Assembly: GCF_000002235.5 (NCBI RefSeq)
Contig: NW_022145599.1
Location: 844,697-908,696 of the forward strand
DNA length: 64,000 nucleotides
Origin: Strongylocentrotus purpuratus
Taxonomy: Eukaryota; Echinodermata; Echinoidea; Camarodonta; Strongylocentrotidae
Direction: 5' to 3'
Position numbers and translations under genes: made by a program. Below are positions 45,615 to 60,600 of the stretch, piece after piece. The notes under the pieces are model-generated. The model had not been told where the DNA came from and made no database searches. It saw only the letters and a list, made by a program, of their open reading frames with translations. Every line of letters starts with the position of its first letter. Within the stretch, counting starts at the first letter, position 1.

Positions 45615-48600
45615 CTGTAAACAGAACACAAAGATAATAAAGAGAGTCAATTACCGGTAGGTTCATTGTAATCAACCATGCCCTGTTAATTTGACTGACG
45701 AACGTAGCATCTGCTGAGAGCATTGAAGGGCATTAACTCCTAATTATTTTACTTAGGGTTAATGCCCTTCTGGCTCTGATATTGACATTTCAGGGATATG
45801 TACTAAAATAAAAAATAATAGAAATACTGAATTGCCCCTGCCCTGGTTTTATCCAAAATGCCATTCCAGGTGCTGAAATGTTTGAGAAGCTTTCCACCAG
45901 GTACCCTTTAATCTCAAGCAAACATCAAAAGGAGGGTTTGACACGATAGGGTTCATTCTGAAGAAAATGCTGAGGTACAAGGCTTGATCTCTTCAAGGTA
46001 TTACTGATAACATGTTTACTAACTGGGAAATAGATGTGATAATTTCTTTTCAGGTTCTTGTCAATTTAAAAAAGAAAAGGAAAGAAAATGAAGGACAAGC
46101 TAATCATAGGGATACTACAGTACTTACCAAGATGTGATAGTCTTCATGCCCCTCAATGGGTTCGCTGAGAACATTCTTGATGGAATTCATGTTGATCTTT
46201 TCTGTTCTCTCTGTTTGAAAAAAATAAAACATACATGGCTCTTTTTTATCAATCTCATGACATTTTACAAAGGAGTTCTACCAAATCCAAACCAAGTACT
46301 GTAACCTTCATAAAGCTGATACCACATGAAAGAGGGGTAATGATAATGAAGAATACTTTAATGAAACTGGATTAGTATCTTTCAATTGATAAATGACAAC
46401 ATGCAAATATTTCACATTCTGTAATAGAAATCATAAAATTTGAGCTCATACTTCTCCAAATGCATATTTGAATCCTGAAAAGTTCTAATATCTTCTCTGA
46501 GACTCAAACCATTAAGAAAATAGTCAATGCTACATAACATACTGTATAGTACTGGGTAAATTTCAGGATGGAGAGTGTTTAATAATCGGCTTGGACCCTA
46601 TTATTCTCATCAATAAAAAAAGCCAACTTTGCCCTCTGCCAATCAACTTCATAGAATTCAGGAGCTTATAGGAGTTATTATGAATTGTTATTGATAACAA
46701 GTTCTATGAATACCTTCATTCTGTTTTTTGATGTAGATGTATGAGTTTCAGTTCATAAAGAGAGAAACAGTGTACACTTAAACCTTAAAGGGAGTGTAGC
46801 CTGACAAGACTACGTGTCTTTTCCGTGGCCTGACTCCGGAGCCAATGAGGTATAATATGACTACTATAAATTGGGTCAAATTAAATTTATTCACATACAT
46901 AAACAAAATACTTAACTTGGTGAGGGTATGAATAATTCAGTTGTTAATATAGATCATTTGATCTTTTCCCCCAAACCTCCTCCAATGGTAAATACTAAAT
47001 CAGCAAAATACTATTCTGAAAATGAACAGAACAGAGTCTTGAGTGATAACAATCTGACATCTTTCTAGAAGAAAATAATATTACCTTTTGTACCGATCCA
47101 CACTTGATCCAATTCTAATTTGAAAGTGAGTCGAACCTTTCCTCCAGCTTTGTTCAGCATGCCAGATATTGGAACATTTGGAAGCGGTTCCTGAAAGATC
47201 AAGACAGTTCAAATTCATCATCACTACTCACTCGTCTCATATGGATAAAGTTTTAATCAGTCTTGTCTATGTTATTATTCTGATAACAGTTGTATGAAAT
47301 ATGGCATGTGTATCTAAAATATGCTAGTTGATCACAGCTCGAGGCGATTGTTGCCATTTAACTATTGACAAAGTCTGTGGTTGTAATATAGAGGTGATTG
47401 CTGAAGCAGGTTTATTAAGGCTCTTTATTCACCAGTTGATCAATCCTTCAGCAAGACTTAGATACAATATCACTTGAAAAACTGAGTTACATCAGAACTA
47501 GAGATAGCAGATGAAGACAAGAGGACAGGGATAGAATCAAAGTCTATTTGATATATTAAAGGCCGTCTGTACTAGTTTGGCCAGGGAGGATTAGACCTCC
47601 CTGCGAGGTCACTGACAGGTGGTTATCTCATCAAATCAGCTCTCAATTAACTTAAGAAAAATGTGATCATGAGGGACCAAAAGGCACCGATTAGGCATTG
47701 TTTGCTATATAGAGGGCGCAGGTACATGTAGCTATAAGTAGTGCAGTGGGGCTTTAAACAAATGCAATCTGGCTTGAAAAGTTTATGTGACTGATCATTG
47801 ATCCATTTAACTGTGGAAAATGTCAAAAGAGCCCTAGATAGATACATGGTACCAAAGAGCTCTGATGAAACAGAGATGAAATTAAAATAGCAAGCAAAGA
47901 AATATGAAAATTGTTCCAAGAAAATCTCATTTCACCTAAGCAAAGAAAAAGGAGGTCTCTTAAACAAGAAAAAGTTATTAAAATAAGAATTGCTTGACAT
48001 TTGTATGCACCAAGGTTACCATTCCTCTAGTCAATACTTACATGTTGGTTCTTGATGCCAATCATAGCATCATCTGGTTTGCCTTTATCAATGATCTTTT
48101 TATGCATCTTAAGTTTACTTAGGGGCTCCTTGGCGGCACTTGCTGCAGAGTAAAAGAAAAGGGATGATATATTAATGCAGGCAGTATGCTATAAAAACAT
48201 TTCCTATGTATTTGCTCTGTAGTCAGTCTGTAATTCTTTCACCCAATTTAATGAAAGTTGTCTAAGCCGAAAATTCAAACCAAGGCCTTAAAAAAAAGAT
48301 GAGGAGATGCTTTGGGAAGCCAAATTAACTAAAAAGTTCAGGCTGACACAGATTTTGTTCTTTGTTTTTGAAAAATAAAGGTGAACAAAAGGGTTACCGG
48401 TAGGTTTCACATTTTTACCTGCATTTCAATTATTTATTTTTAAAAATAATTTTTCCTGTTTGGGTTTCCTGTAAATAGGTGATGTAAATCAAGATTTAGG
48501 TTCAAAACACCTTAAAGAGATCTGTGATTCTATGCCTCCAAGTATTGAAATAACTAATAACCCATGTTGTAAAGCTTGTACAAAGTAATGGTCAGTCACT

Positions 48601-51600
48601 AGGCAGCAGTGCAGCCAAAACCCTTGAAGATCCACATAATTACAGTAAACTCTTTGATCTGTCTTGTCTGTAGAAATGTGGTAACCATCTGGATTCAAAT
48701 GGTCAACACCACAATGTAAGTCCCTCCCTCAGCACCAACGTACCCCGGCAAGACATCAATCTATATTTTCCGCTCTCAACCCAGGTGAAGTATTGTGTAC
48801 CTGATATAAAGAAATTCCCTGAATGCTTTCAAAACCTTAGAGCACCGTTATAAAAGCCAGGGTTATTGAAGTACTTTTAACATCCTCTAAAATGGAAATA
48901 AACACATTAAAAATGTAGAGCTCTGTCAATTCTTCATTCATATAACGCTAAACGCTTTGTCTACGGGAAGCAGGTGGTCACTGCATTAAGCCTATGGGAG
49001 TGAATACGTTTGGTATTCAACGGATTAAAAGCATGATTTGATCCTACCTTTCTCATCTTTCTCGACTATTCCACCAGCAGGTACAGGCTTTGTGACCTCC
49101 ATCACAGCTTTAGCTGTAGATCCAATCAGCATGAGTTTAGATCCACTGGTAACCTTCAGTTCCTTCAGTGTCTTCTCATCTTTCATCAGACCTTTGAACA
49201 TTAATTTCTGCATAGCAGGTGGAACGCCTGATCATAAACACAGATAGAACTAGACATATAATACTTGTTTGGAACAAGTATAGGTGGGCTGGTCAACTTA
49301 AATTTGAGACAAAATAGAGCAAAAATAAGCGAGATACTGCTTAAAAATTCTTAAAAAACAATATCATGTAGTTTCATGACGTGAACGAAATTCACCTTCT
49401 ATAGGGATAAGGCAAATTATGAAGGCCTTTTGACATGAGGCCTTTAATCAAGATTTTCACTATAATGACGTCATCAAAATGAAAAATGGTTATTTTAAAT
49501 ATTGTAGAAAATTGTCTTAGCTACAACATATCGAAATTTTGAAGAAAATTGATCAATATTTACAGAGATACAATCAATTTTCCATAAATATGCTGACGTC
49601 ATAATATGCAAATTCGTATTTTGAGTTCCAAGGCCATTGTGATGATGTCACGATACACTTAATGGCCAAATGAGACATGAAATCATATCTCCGACTCATA
49701 CTCTATCTAAATATGAAAAAACATTGAAGGTCACGGTTCATTCCAAAGAGCTATAATGGATTTTGTATAGGCATGTTTTTGCCCATATATGCTATGTAAT
49801 AAAAGAGCTCGCGCGCACGGACATTTATCTTGAATTAACGTTCATCTTGTTATTTATGGCCATAAAGAAATAAACATGGTATCAAATTCCTTGAAATCAT
49901 ATGAGAAATATCATGAAAGAAAAAAAAAATGGCGATTCTATGTTGTGTAATGGTGTAACGCGCGAAAACGCGCGCGCATGCTCGTACGCGCGATTTTTTA
50001 TAAAATGCTTAAAATGACCTGAAACGTATACAAAATAAATTTGAGACGATTTTGAGCATTTTGAAATGTTGCGCGCGCATTGACGCGCGGACGTACGCGC
50101 ACGCGCGCGTTTTTTTACCTGAATTTGACTGGACTGATATTGACCTTAATCATGATAAATATGAATGAGAAATGACGTACCGTTATGAAAATATGATCAT
50201 GAGTAATTTTTCAGAAAATTTCACAAAATGGCGCCTAGATGACGTCATCAGTCAAGGTCAAGGTTGAAAAGTTTGCTGTGTTTTGTTCATATGCCTATAC
50301 ATATGTGTGTCAAATTTCAAGGTATTTGATTGAACCATTTTCAAATTATCTTGAACACAAAAAAGTGGGTCGAAATAAGAAAAATAAATAATAAATAATA
50401 ATAATAATAATAAAGGCAATTTTAACAAAATTATAAGGTGGTCTGTATTAGATACAGCCCACCTAAAAATATTCAATTTTACAGAATAATATTGGTTCTT
50501 GTGAAGCAGGTATAACATGGGCAATATTGGAAATAAGACTAAGTTTGGGGGGAAAGCAGCAACAGTCATGGATGGCATGGATGAGTTGCTTATAAAACAA
50601 ACAGAAGTAGACAATGACACACATACACTGTACATGAGCTTTTCCTGTCAAGTCTTCAGGGGAATCTCATACCACGTCTGGCATAGTCAGATCATTTGTA
50701 GTTAGATCATGTGACATTCAATAGTCCCATGTCTAATAAACAAGAGAAACGCTCTCGGCGGTCTCGCCTGCATTACGCAATTCGATATGATGAAAAATTG
50801 AGGTTGGAACATTATTCATAGTAGGGAGTGTATCCTATTAGCAGGCCCCCAAAAATGAAATCCTTTAAATATAATCACATTTTGAAGTGAATATTGACTA
50901 AGAATCATCAGAAGAATTATTTACTATTAAATGTACCACGATCGATAACTTGAATGAAATATGAACAAATTAATAGAAAAAATTATTAATTCTCATATTA
51001 AGTTGTGTCTGCTGACCTTTGACCTTGTGACCTGGAATTTGTGTCATATGATTTGTGATACTTGATAACCCTTGGGTACAAGTTTCATGGAATTTGAACA
51101 ATCAATTTTGAAAATATGCTAACAAATTCAAAATCTTGATGTTGATGCCACAACAAAGTCTAAGTTTGTTGACCTAAAATGACCTTTGACCTTAACTTAG
51201 TGACCTGAAATACTACTCACATGATTGGGGATACTTGATAACCCTATAGTCCAAGTTTCATTGACTAAGAACTTATACTTTCGAAATTATATAAAAAATT
51301 CAAAAACTTAACCTTAGGTTAAGTTTTTGATGTTGACGCCGTTGCCGTCGCCGCCGTAGCCGTCGCCGCCGTCGCCGGAAAAGCGGCGCCTATGTCTCAC
51401 ATTTTTGCTACGCAGGCGAGACAAAAACAATGGCACTGAATCATCATTTTCCACACTCATTGTGTCAAATAACCTGAGACTGTTTTCCATTTCCTTTTCA
51501 AATTTGGCCTAAAACAATGCTAATTCTTGTTTCCCATGCACTCTGCATAACCTTGGAAATCAATCAAGACAAACAAATTACAGAATTGTGATATATATAT

Positions 51601-54600
51601 CAGACAACCAAATACATCCAATTCACTTTGGATTAATTCATGAAATTTTAGCTCAGTTTATTACAATGACACAAACTTTGCTTTCAAAAAAGTATTCATA
51701 AAACTCTACTGAACATAAAATAGGAGTTTGTAAAGAAAGCATTTACAAGCTGGTAAAAAGGATATTACTGGTACATTAACTTTTTTTTTTAAATTGATAA
51801 TCTGGTTATATGAGATAAGGCCGCTTTACAGGTACCATTATGGACTACTCCAAACCAAATTGTGATCAGATCAGATCTTTTGCACAAAAGCTTGGGAAGG
51901 GAGGGGATGATGGGCAAACCAATCCACATTGTACACAAACCATCCTGTCATCTCTAGCATAATGCCACTTTTAAATACAATCCAACCTTTTTAATAAGTT
52001 CATTTGCATGAGAGTATAACAAATTATAGAAACAAAATAGTTTTAAATATATCAGACCAATAATAACTATTTATGTATTTTTTTAATTTGAGATTGATCA
52101 CTTTGCTAAGTTCAGATTGGGAATTCGGTAAGTGGATTGTGACATAGTCACGGACAACTCTCCCATTTGTTGTGTACAAAAATATCACTAATTTCTGTTT
52201 TTCTCGTAAGTGTCTTCTCCTTTGGGGTAGTACTAGAAATGGATAGTATATTATTATAGGCCCTCTAAAAATAAAAGACGATCTTGAGTCATACATTTTA
52301 GTCACTTTGGGTGTTAAAACAAATTGGAAAGTTGTCCGGCACAGTGACAATACCGTTTCAGCCAATTTGAAGTGATTTTACATAATGTATACTCAATTCA
52401 ATTCAATTCAATTCAAATTTATTGGTCCAAAAGGAAATTCGTTTCGTTTACATGCATTGTTCACATAGAAGAATAAATAAAATGTACATGTAACATGATA
52501 CATACAACATACAACGAGTATATAGAGAGAGTGAACATATAGCACTTTAACATTCACATTATATAGATATTTTCTTTGAATTTACATTATATTCAATATT
52601 TGTTTATGTATCCAGAGTAATTACCAGAACAATATAACATTGTAACTATTATTACTATTATCATTATCAATATTACTAATACTATTATTATTATTATTAT
52701 TGTTTGAATTGTTATTATAATCATTAGTTTGACTCATTATATCATTATGATAACAAAATATAACAAGGCACATATAAAACACAAACAGTTTAACAATAAA
52801 ACAGATTTATCATAATGTCTATATGGTGGAAACAAGTAAAAATAACCATGTATATATCCTGATATTCTGATAGATCCACAACAATTATTGTCCCTATAAA
52901 TAAAACCTAAAATATGAGTGCACTCAATGCAGTATGTATGAGATATGAATACCTATTGGAGGCAGTATGAGATAATTATTAGTAAACATGCAATATATTA
53001 CGACATGTGAGTATAAATAGAAAAAGAAACTTTTTCATTTAATTTGAGAAAAGATGGCTATTGTAAGTAGTTAAATATACTTGTCCTAGAATAAATACAA
53101 ATGAAATTTTGATCATTTCCTACAATCAAATAGAACAAAATAAGATACGGGTGATACATTTTTACATTTTATATTTCATTCAGCAGACGGATAGAATACG
53201 GGACATAAGAGTTCAGGTACCTCGAAGTGCGGGATTTCTTTGATTGCCACCTTTTACCATTTCTTAACCTGACATAATTTCCATTCAGGGGGTGACTTGA
53301 ATCCCTTGACAACTTGACAGCCGTTTCCACTGCTCTGTTTCTGCAAACATCATCAAGGTCCATTGGTCTATCTATTATTTTGGCTGCTTGTTTGACAATG
53401 GTTTTGAGTTTTCCTTGGTCTTTCTTTCTAGCACTGTTGTACCACACTACAGAATCATAGGTCATTATACTTTCAACTACGGACCGATAAAAAAGTGACA
53501 GTATGGTCCTATCAACATGGTATGAACGCAGCTTTCGCAGAAAGTGCATTCGCTGGCTCCCTTTTGTTGCGAGGGCTTTTGTATGCCCATTCCAGACCAG
53601 TTCATTATCAATGTTTATACCCAAATATTTGTATGAAGTAACAATTTCAATATCTTGCCCTTTAATGCTTACAGGGTGGTCACTTGGTTTGCTTTCTACT
53701 TTGATTCTAAAATCAAACAGGATCTCTTTGGTTTTCTGCACATTCAGTTCTAGATAGTTTTCCACACACCATGAGTTGAAGTTATCTACACAGTCTCTGT
53801 AATCCTTTTCATCATATTTAATCAGCCCTAATATGGCAGTATCGTCTGCATACTTGAAAGTATGAACATTGTTAAAATGGGATAGACAGTCATTAGTATA
53901 TAGAATGAAAATAATCGGGGAAAGTACACAGCCCTGGGGTGATCCAGTGTTGGTGTGCAGTGGTTCGGACAAAATGTTGTTTACTCTCACTCTCTGGCTT
54001 CTCGTGAGGAGAAAGTCCGTTATCCACAAAATAAGAGACGGTTTCACTTTCAGATGCAACAGCTTCTCTATAAGACGGTGCGGTTGTATCGTGTTGAAGG
54101 CTGATGAAAAGTCAACGAACAATGCCCTTGCGTAACGTCTCGGTGTGTCCAAATGTTCTTGTAGCGTGTGCACAAAAGAAAGAACGGCATCATTCGCACA
54201 TCTCTGCGGTTGATATGCAAATTGAAGGGGGTCAATACTAGAGCGAATCGGTCCAATGAGATTTCTCAAGACAATTCTCTCAAGGCATTTCATGACAATC
54301 GACGTTAACGCTATTGGTCGAAAGTCGTTGTCTTCTGTAGGGCGGGGTTTCTTGGCTACTGGAGTGATGACGGATGATTTCCAGCATGCCGGGATTTTGC
54401 ATTGGTCAACGGACATCTGGAAAAGCGCCGTATACGGGGTAGCCAGTTGGCTGGCGCACGTTTTCAACACTCGACCTCTAATGCCATCTGGGCCGTTAGC
54501 CTTTTGGGGGTTCACCGCTTTGAACTGCCTTCGTACCTCTTGCTCGTCGATCGAGATCGGCTGGTCATTCATTGATCGGAGCAATACTTCCTGCTCCTTG

Positions 54601-57600
54601 ATAGTATCATGAAAGTCGTGTTTGTCAAATCGGCAATAGAAAACATTTAATTGATCAGCTTTTTGTTTTGGATCATCAATGTTTAACTATTAATTGTGTC
54701 TGTGATCTTATCAATGTTCTCACAAGAACCAAAGAACAATTCCCAGTCTGTGATGTCAAAGGCTGTCTGCAAGTCTTCAGTTGACTTAACATTCCAAACA
54801 CGGATGGTCTTTTTTACCGTTTTTTCTCGTTTTAGCTTTTGTTTGTACTTTGGCAAGAGGTGGATCACATTGTGATCGGAACGTCCAAGTGGTGGTCGTG
54901 TAATAGCTTTGTATGCGTTTTCTATTGAGCTATAACAACGGTCTAGAATGTTTCCACCTCGTGTAGGTCTATCGATATGCTGGTGATAATGGGGCATAGT
55001 GTCCTCCAGCCGACAATGGTTGAAATCCCCTAGGACAATTTTGGGGGAATCGGGGGCCTGGTCCTATAGTGATTACAACTTTTTTAAATTCATAAATTTC
55101 AATTTTATTGTCTGATTTCATTCACATTTTCCTCAGTCTTCTACTGTGATTTTTTTGCTTTCTTTCAGACTGGAACCTATTAGGGTTGGATTTCCCTTTA
55201 AATCTTGAATAACATTGAACTTTGAACCAATCAGAATCATCAATGTAGTGTGAGGTTTCAACGTTTCATCAACATTTCCGATGCAAGAGAAATAACCTCG
55301 TTTCATCGTTAGATTGGGCATACAACATCCATTGAATAAACATCACAATGAAAGTACATGTTGCTGGTTAAAGGTAAAGACTGGTAGTGGTAAAATTGCG
55401 GTTCAAGGGTTTTGGGTGCAATGTTATACTTCAACCTAAATTTGCAAAAAAGCAGAAATATATGCCCAAATGTACAATGAAGTGCATTCGCGATATCTAT
55501 CCAGGCCGGATCAATATAATAATGTACCCAAAATATAAATTAGTAGGCGGTTTCCCGGCAAAATTTGTGATCATGACGTAATAGTCAAAACATATTCTTT
55601 CACATGATTGGTAATAAGAGCTTCCATTTCATTTTTTTACAGGGGGTGTTTCCAAAACTGGTCTATACCTTTAAGAAAGGAAAGAATAAAGACTTTCTTA
55701 ATAATAGATCTACACAAAAGTAAGAAATAAACTGACCTGTTGTTGTCTGAATTTCTGTCTTGAGCTCCGCCACGGTCGACTCCACACCGACCCTCACATC
55801 ATATTTCTTCTTGTTATACATGATCTTCAATTCTACCATTTCACCTTTGTCTACTGCACTAGCTGCAGCACCGCTGGCCACCGTTGATCCACCTCCTGCT
55901 CCTACAACACTACCATTACTACTCGCCGCCGCTGATGAGTCTTTACTTTCCTCTTCCATCCTATTGTCTGTGCTAGCTGCTGATGAGTTATTCTCAGTTC
56001 TACTTTCACATTGAGCTTCCTGCTCCATGCTGGTTGCTTCCATCCCTGATTCCATCCCTGATTCCTTCCCTGATTCCTTGCTTTCTGATGACGAAGTCTG
56101 ACATTTGAGTGTCTCAGCGTTACCTCCAGGGGTGTCTTGAGAAGTCTTGGAGCTTGAATCATCTGCTGTCTGCTCCATTGGGGTTTCCTCTGATTCACGT
56201 TTGTTGTCTGTAGAGAGAGAGAAACAAAACAGGTTTCCATTGTTACAGCTAATTCATAGTGACATAAGGGGAGCACTCACGGACATACTTTTTGGCTCTG
56301 TATGTTTGGAGTTCCATGCTAATATCCTTTAAAAACAAAATACAAAATAAGAATAAATCTTCTGTTTTAGAGATCATGCAAGTTAAAGTACCAAACTAAA
56401 CTATAAAGATAGCTTCCATGATGCACATACATTGAATACAGCATGCACAGAAAGTCAAATCTTCATTGCAGAAATTACTTTAATGTAATGCAAAGCTTTG
56501 AAAATTGGATGGATAGTAGTTCTTTAAAATTCTGATATACATGTACTTGGATGCCCCTGTGGATGTATTACTTGTATGAGCACTAAAAAAATTAGCACCT
56601 AAAACTCTTCTGCTTTAGAGAATTGTATTATTAAAAATTTACTGGTGCTCCTGGTAAATTTCAAATATTTCAAATAGCGCACGAGGCCATTTCATGGTAC
56701 ATTTTTGTAGCTGCGACCATGAAAATCTCAGAAAATGCAGTTCTGATATATAATTTCCAAACAGGAATAGCAAATTGTGCAATTGTAGTCAAGAAACATT
56801 GACAGCCACCACAATATGACCTTTGACCCTATATCAGACAGAACACAGGTGGCAGCATCACCAAACACTAAAAATGTGTAGATCGTACTATTAAGACACA
56901 CTTCCATACAACATTTGAAAGAAATCCGTCAAGAAATGTGGCAGTTAGAGCGCATTAAAGACATATGACCTCTGACCATGTAAAAGACGGAACAATGAGG
57001 GCAGCATCGCCCAAAAGTGTAAATGGGTAAATTGTACCAAGATACAGGCAAAATTTGAAAGAAATCTGTCTTGAAATATGACCTGCAGAGCACATACTAG
57101 ACACCCACCAAAATATGACCTTCGACCCTATAATAGATGACCACTGGTGGCAGTATCACCAAACACTACAAATATGTAGATTTTATCAAGATGCATCTTC
57201 ATACAAAATTTGAAAGAAAAACACATATCCTAACAATAATATTGAAATGTTATTTTCATGTAATTTTTTTCTTCTTCACAAATTTTGAATACCGGTATGA
57301 TGAAGTGACAAGGGGTAAAAATTAAACAAAGTTTCAAACTATTGTCAAAATGTTAGAGATTACTGATATTCATTTCATAGTCAATAAATTGAATTATATA
57401 CCTCACTTAAGAAATCCAGCCATCTGATTGGTCGAAATTGCATTCATAAACTTTAACTATTTCTGTAAAATTCCCAATAACCATGGTTACCGGGAAAATA
57501 GGTCAGTCTCCATGGTTACCCCATAGGTTTACATGTTAAAAAATGGTTTGAGCGATCAAGGATACCGTACGTGTGCGAAGAATTGGTCGGTATTTTCATA

Positions 57601-60600
57601 CAAGACAAGACAATTCCAAACAAGACAAAAATGGCTCAAGAATCTCTCCCAAGATTTCAACTTATCAAATGCAAGACTCGCTGACAGCAAGAACAACAAA
57701 AAGGGTACGTGAAATTATCCATAAACATGTTCGTTTAGTTGCTGAAAAAGCATAGACCTATAGACTCTAGACGAAAATAGATCTAGTTGTCAGGGTGTCT
57801 GATCGCGCACCCGATGTTGTGTGTTAAAATTATTCCCATAGAGATTGTATGCAATGCAGTCCCTATGCAGTCTACGTGCATTCCGCGACCATGCAAAAAA
57901 GATCAAGTTTTTTTTTCAATTCGAGATTCAAACCTTTATAATCTGTTATGATCCTGAAGGTGATACTCAATAAGTGAGGTGTCATATGAAAGCGCAGGTT
58001 CTTCTCCATATTCCCCACAGGGCCGGCCCACCCCTAAAATTGTAAAAATATCTTGCTTAGACTAGTAGATCTAGTGTACTCTCAAAGATACACTCATAAA
58101 AAACAACCGTGCAGATAAACTAGAGAAAGGCCAAGGTGGTGTCATTAGTTGACTCTTTTGTTTTCGGCATATAAAAGTATTAATGACTGCTTTAATATTC
58201 GAGAAATAGTTGTTTTTATACGCTCTCGGGAAGGTTACAATTGGGCTACAAGCAGTCATTAATACTATACTGTATAGAGTACAGAAGCTGTGACGTCATA
58301 AAAATCTATTTTTAGAATTTCTCAATTTTTGTCTTCATTTTCAGAAAGACCATAAAAAATAATGTCCAAATGTCGAAAACTAATTGAATGTGTTAAGTAT
58401 TGGCCGAGATATGACCACCTGAATGAAAAGATTTCCTATAGGAACTCAGTGTTATATGCTCTGGCTCCTGGTTAGAGCCAGAGCATATAACACTGAGTTC
58501 CTATAGGAAGTATATTTATTCAGATGGTCATATCTCAGCCAATACTTAAAGGCCCACTGCACTACTTGCAGCTACTTGCGCCCTCTATATAACAAACAAT
58601 GCCCAATCAGTGACCATTGCTCCCCCATGATCCTCTTTTTCTTATGTTAACTGAGAGCTGAGTTGAGGAGATAACCACCTGTCCAGTGACCTTGCAGGGC
58701 AGTCTAATCTCTCCTATAAACTACGGCAGATAAGCTTTAACATATTCGATTGGTCTTCGACATTTGGACATTATTTTTAATGGTCTTTCCGAAAATGAAG
58801 AAAAAATTGAGAAATTCTAAACATAGATTTTTAATGACGTCACACTTCACCACTCTATACATGTAGGTAGCGTGCATGCAGCCATTAAGAATGTATACCA
58901 GAGTGGGTCATCCCCTTTTAAAATAAAGGCCAGTGTTCTTATTTTCCTTGAGAAGGCTTCATTTCACTACCTCTCTTTATAAAATCTAGCCATCTGATTG
59001 GTCGAAATTGGTGTCGTGATTTTAGCCATGCCCGCCTATTGGTCAATAGTCTTTTAAAAGATGCCTGCAAGCCTGCCTACCGGTCAATAGTCTTTTAAAA
59101 GATGCCAGTAAGCCCGCCTAACGGTCGATAGTCTTTTAAAAGATGACTGCATGCACCGGTTAAAGATAAAGACCAGTTATGGTCATGCGATTGCATTGTG
59201 AAAGAAACGTTGTGGAATCGATCAGAAAAGGTTGATCATCTAGCATATAAGTATTGGTGTGTACTGCAAGGTTCTGGAATCATCAAAATGATAAGAAATT
59301 TGGCCCAGTCTTTGTAAAGTTAAGCACTGTACACGGAAAGACGCATATGGGACTATGCACACGTGCGCGACACGTGCGTTATATCTATCACATCCAAATA
59401 GCTAAACTAATTTACCAAATATATCAATTAGTAGGCAGTTTCCTGGCAAAATTGTAATCATCATGTACATGAATTAGTCAAAACATATTCTTTCACATGA
59501 TTGGTAATAAGAGCTTCCATGTCATTTTTTGAGAGGGGGGGGGGGGGGGGACATTTCCAAAACTGGTCTTTACCTTTAACGGGCTGCATTTTAATAAATT
59601 TTGGTGAAATTCTCATAGGTTTACCGGTACGTGTTTTAAGTTTCTTTGTGCGAGGGCGGATACAAAATACAGTCCAGTGTGTGTGCGATTCCCGAATGAT
59701 TGTAACATTCAGGCAACTGTTTTTTTTTAATGGTGTCTTCAAATCGGCCCTGCACTCTGGGAAAATCTAACTTAAATTAATGACTGTTTTTAACCATTTT
59801 TCAATGGGGGTGCGTGGGGAAATTTACTCTAAAAAAAGTTGGAACTTGTAATTGTTTTTTTTTAATGATAGAAAAATAGGAAGACAAGAATTACATGTAA
59901 GGCTAACATAATAGGAAAGACAAAGTGGATTTTAGAGAAAGTGGATTTTAGAGAAAGTGTAATACTATAAGGGAATATGATAGGCCTGTTAATAGGATGA
60001 AAAAGGAAGGAATGGAATGAGTGAGAAGATGTGGAAAATATAGAACTACCCAGGAAATGGAATACAAAGGAAAAAATGTTTTACAAAAGGAATTAAAAGA
60101 ATTCATATGCCAGATTTAAAAGTGATAAAGTTAATGATTGGAGAAAATCAAGATTTACATGAGAGAAAAAGAAAAGGGAAATAAAGGGATAAAATAAAAT
60201 GTAGAAAGCAAAATTTTAAAAGACCGACATATAAAAATTAAGTGGGGAATAAACCATAAGAGGATGGAAATTACAAGGAATGATGGAAATATAGAAAGAG
60301 AAGATGAATACTTGTGGGAAACAATATAAAACAAATTGTAGAAGAAAAGGGAGCATATTATATGCCTAATGGAAAATTGTGGTAGAATGCACCAAAAGAA
60401 TTAACAATTAACATAAAGATGGGGAAAAATTAAGAGGGAATTAAAAGAAAAAAACTATAACAAAACAGAGAAACTACAACAGAGGGCAGAAATACGATTA
60501 AGAAGTTATAACAGAAGGAATTCAAGAAATGGATGGTAGAAGAATCAAAGGGATCCGGGCTAACTCGGACCAGGGGACAACTCGGCCCAGCTGCAAAAAC

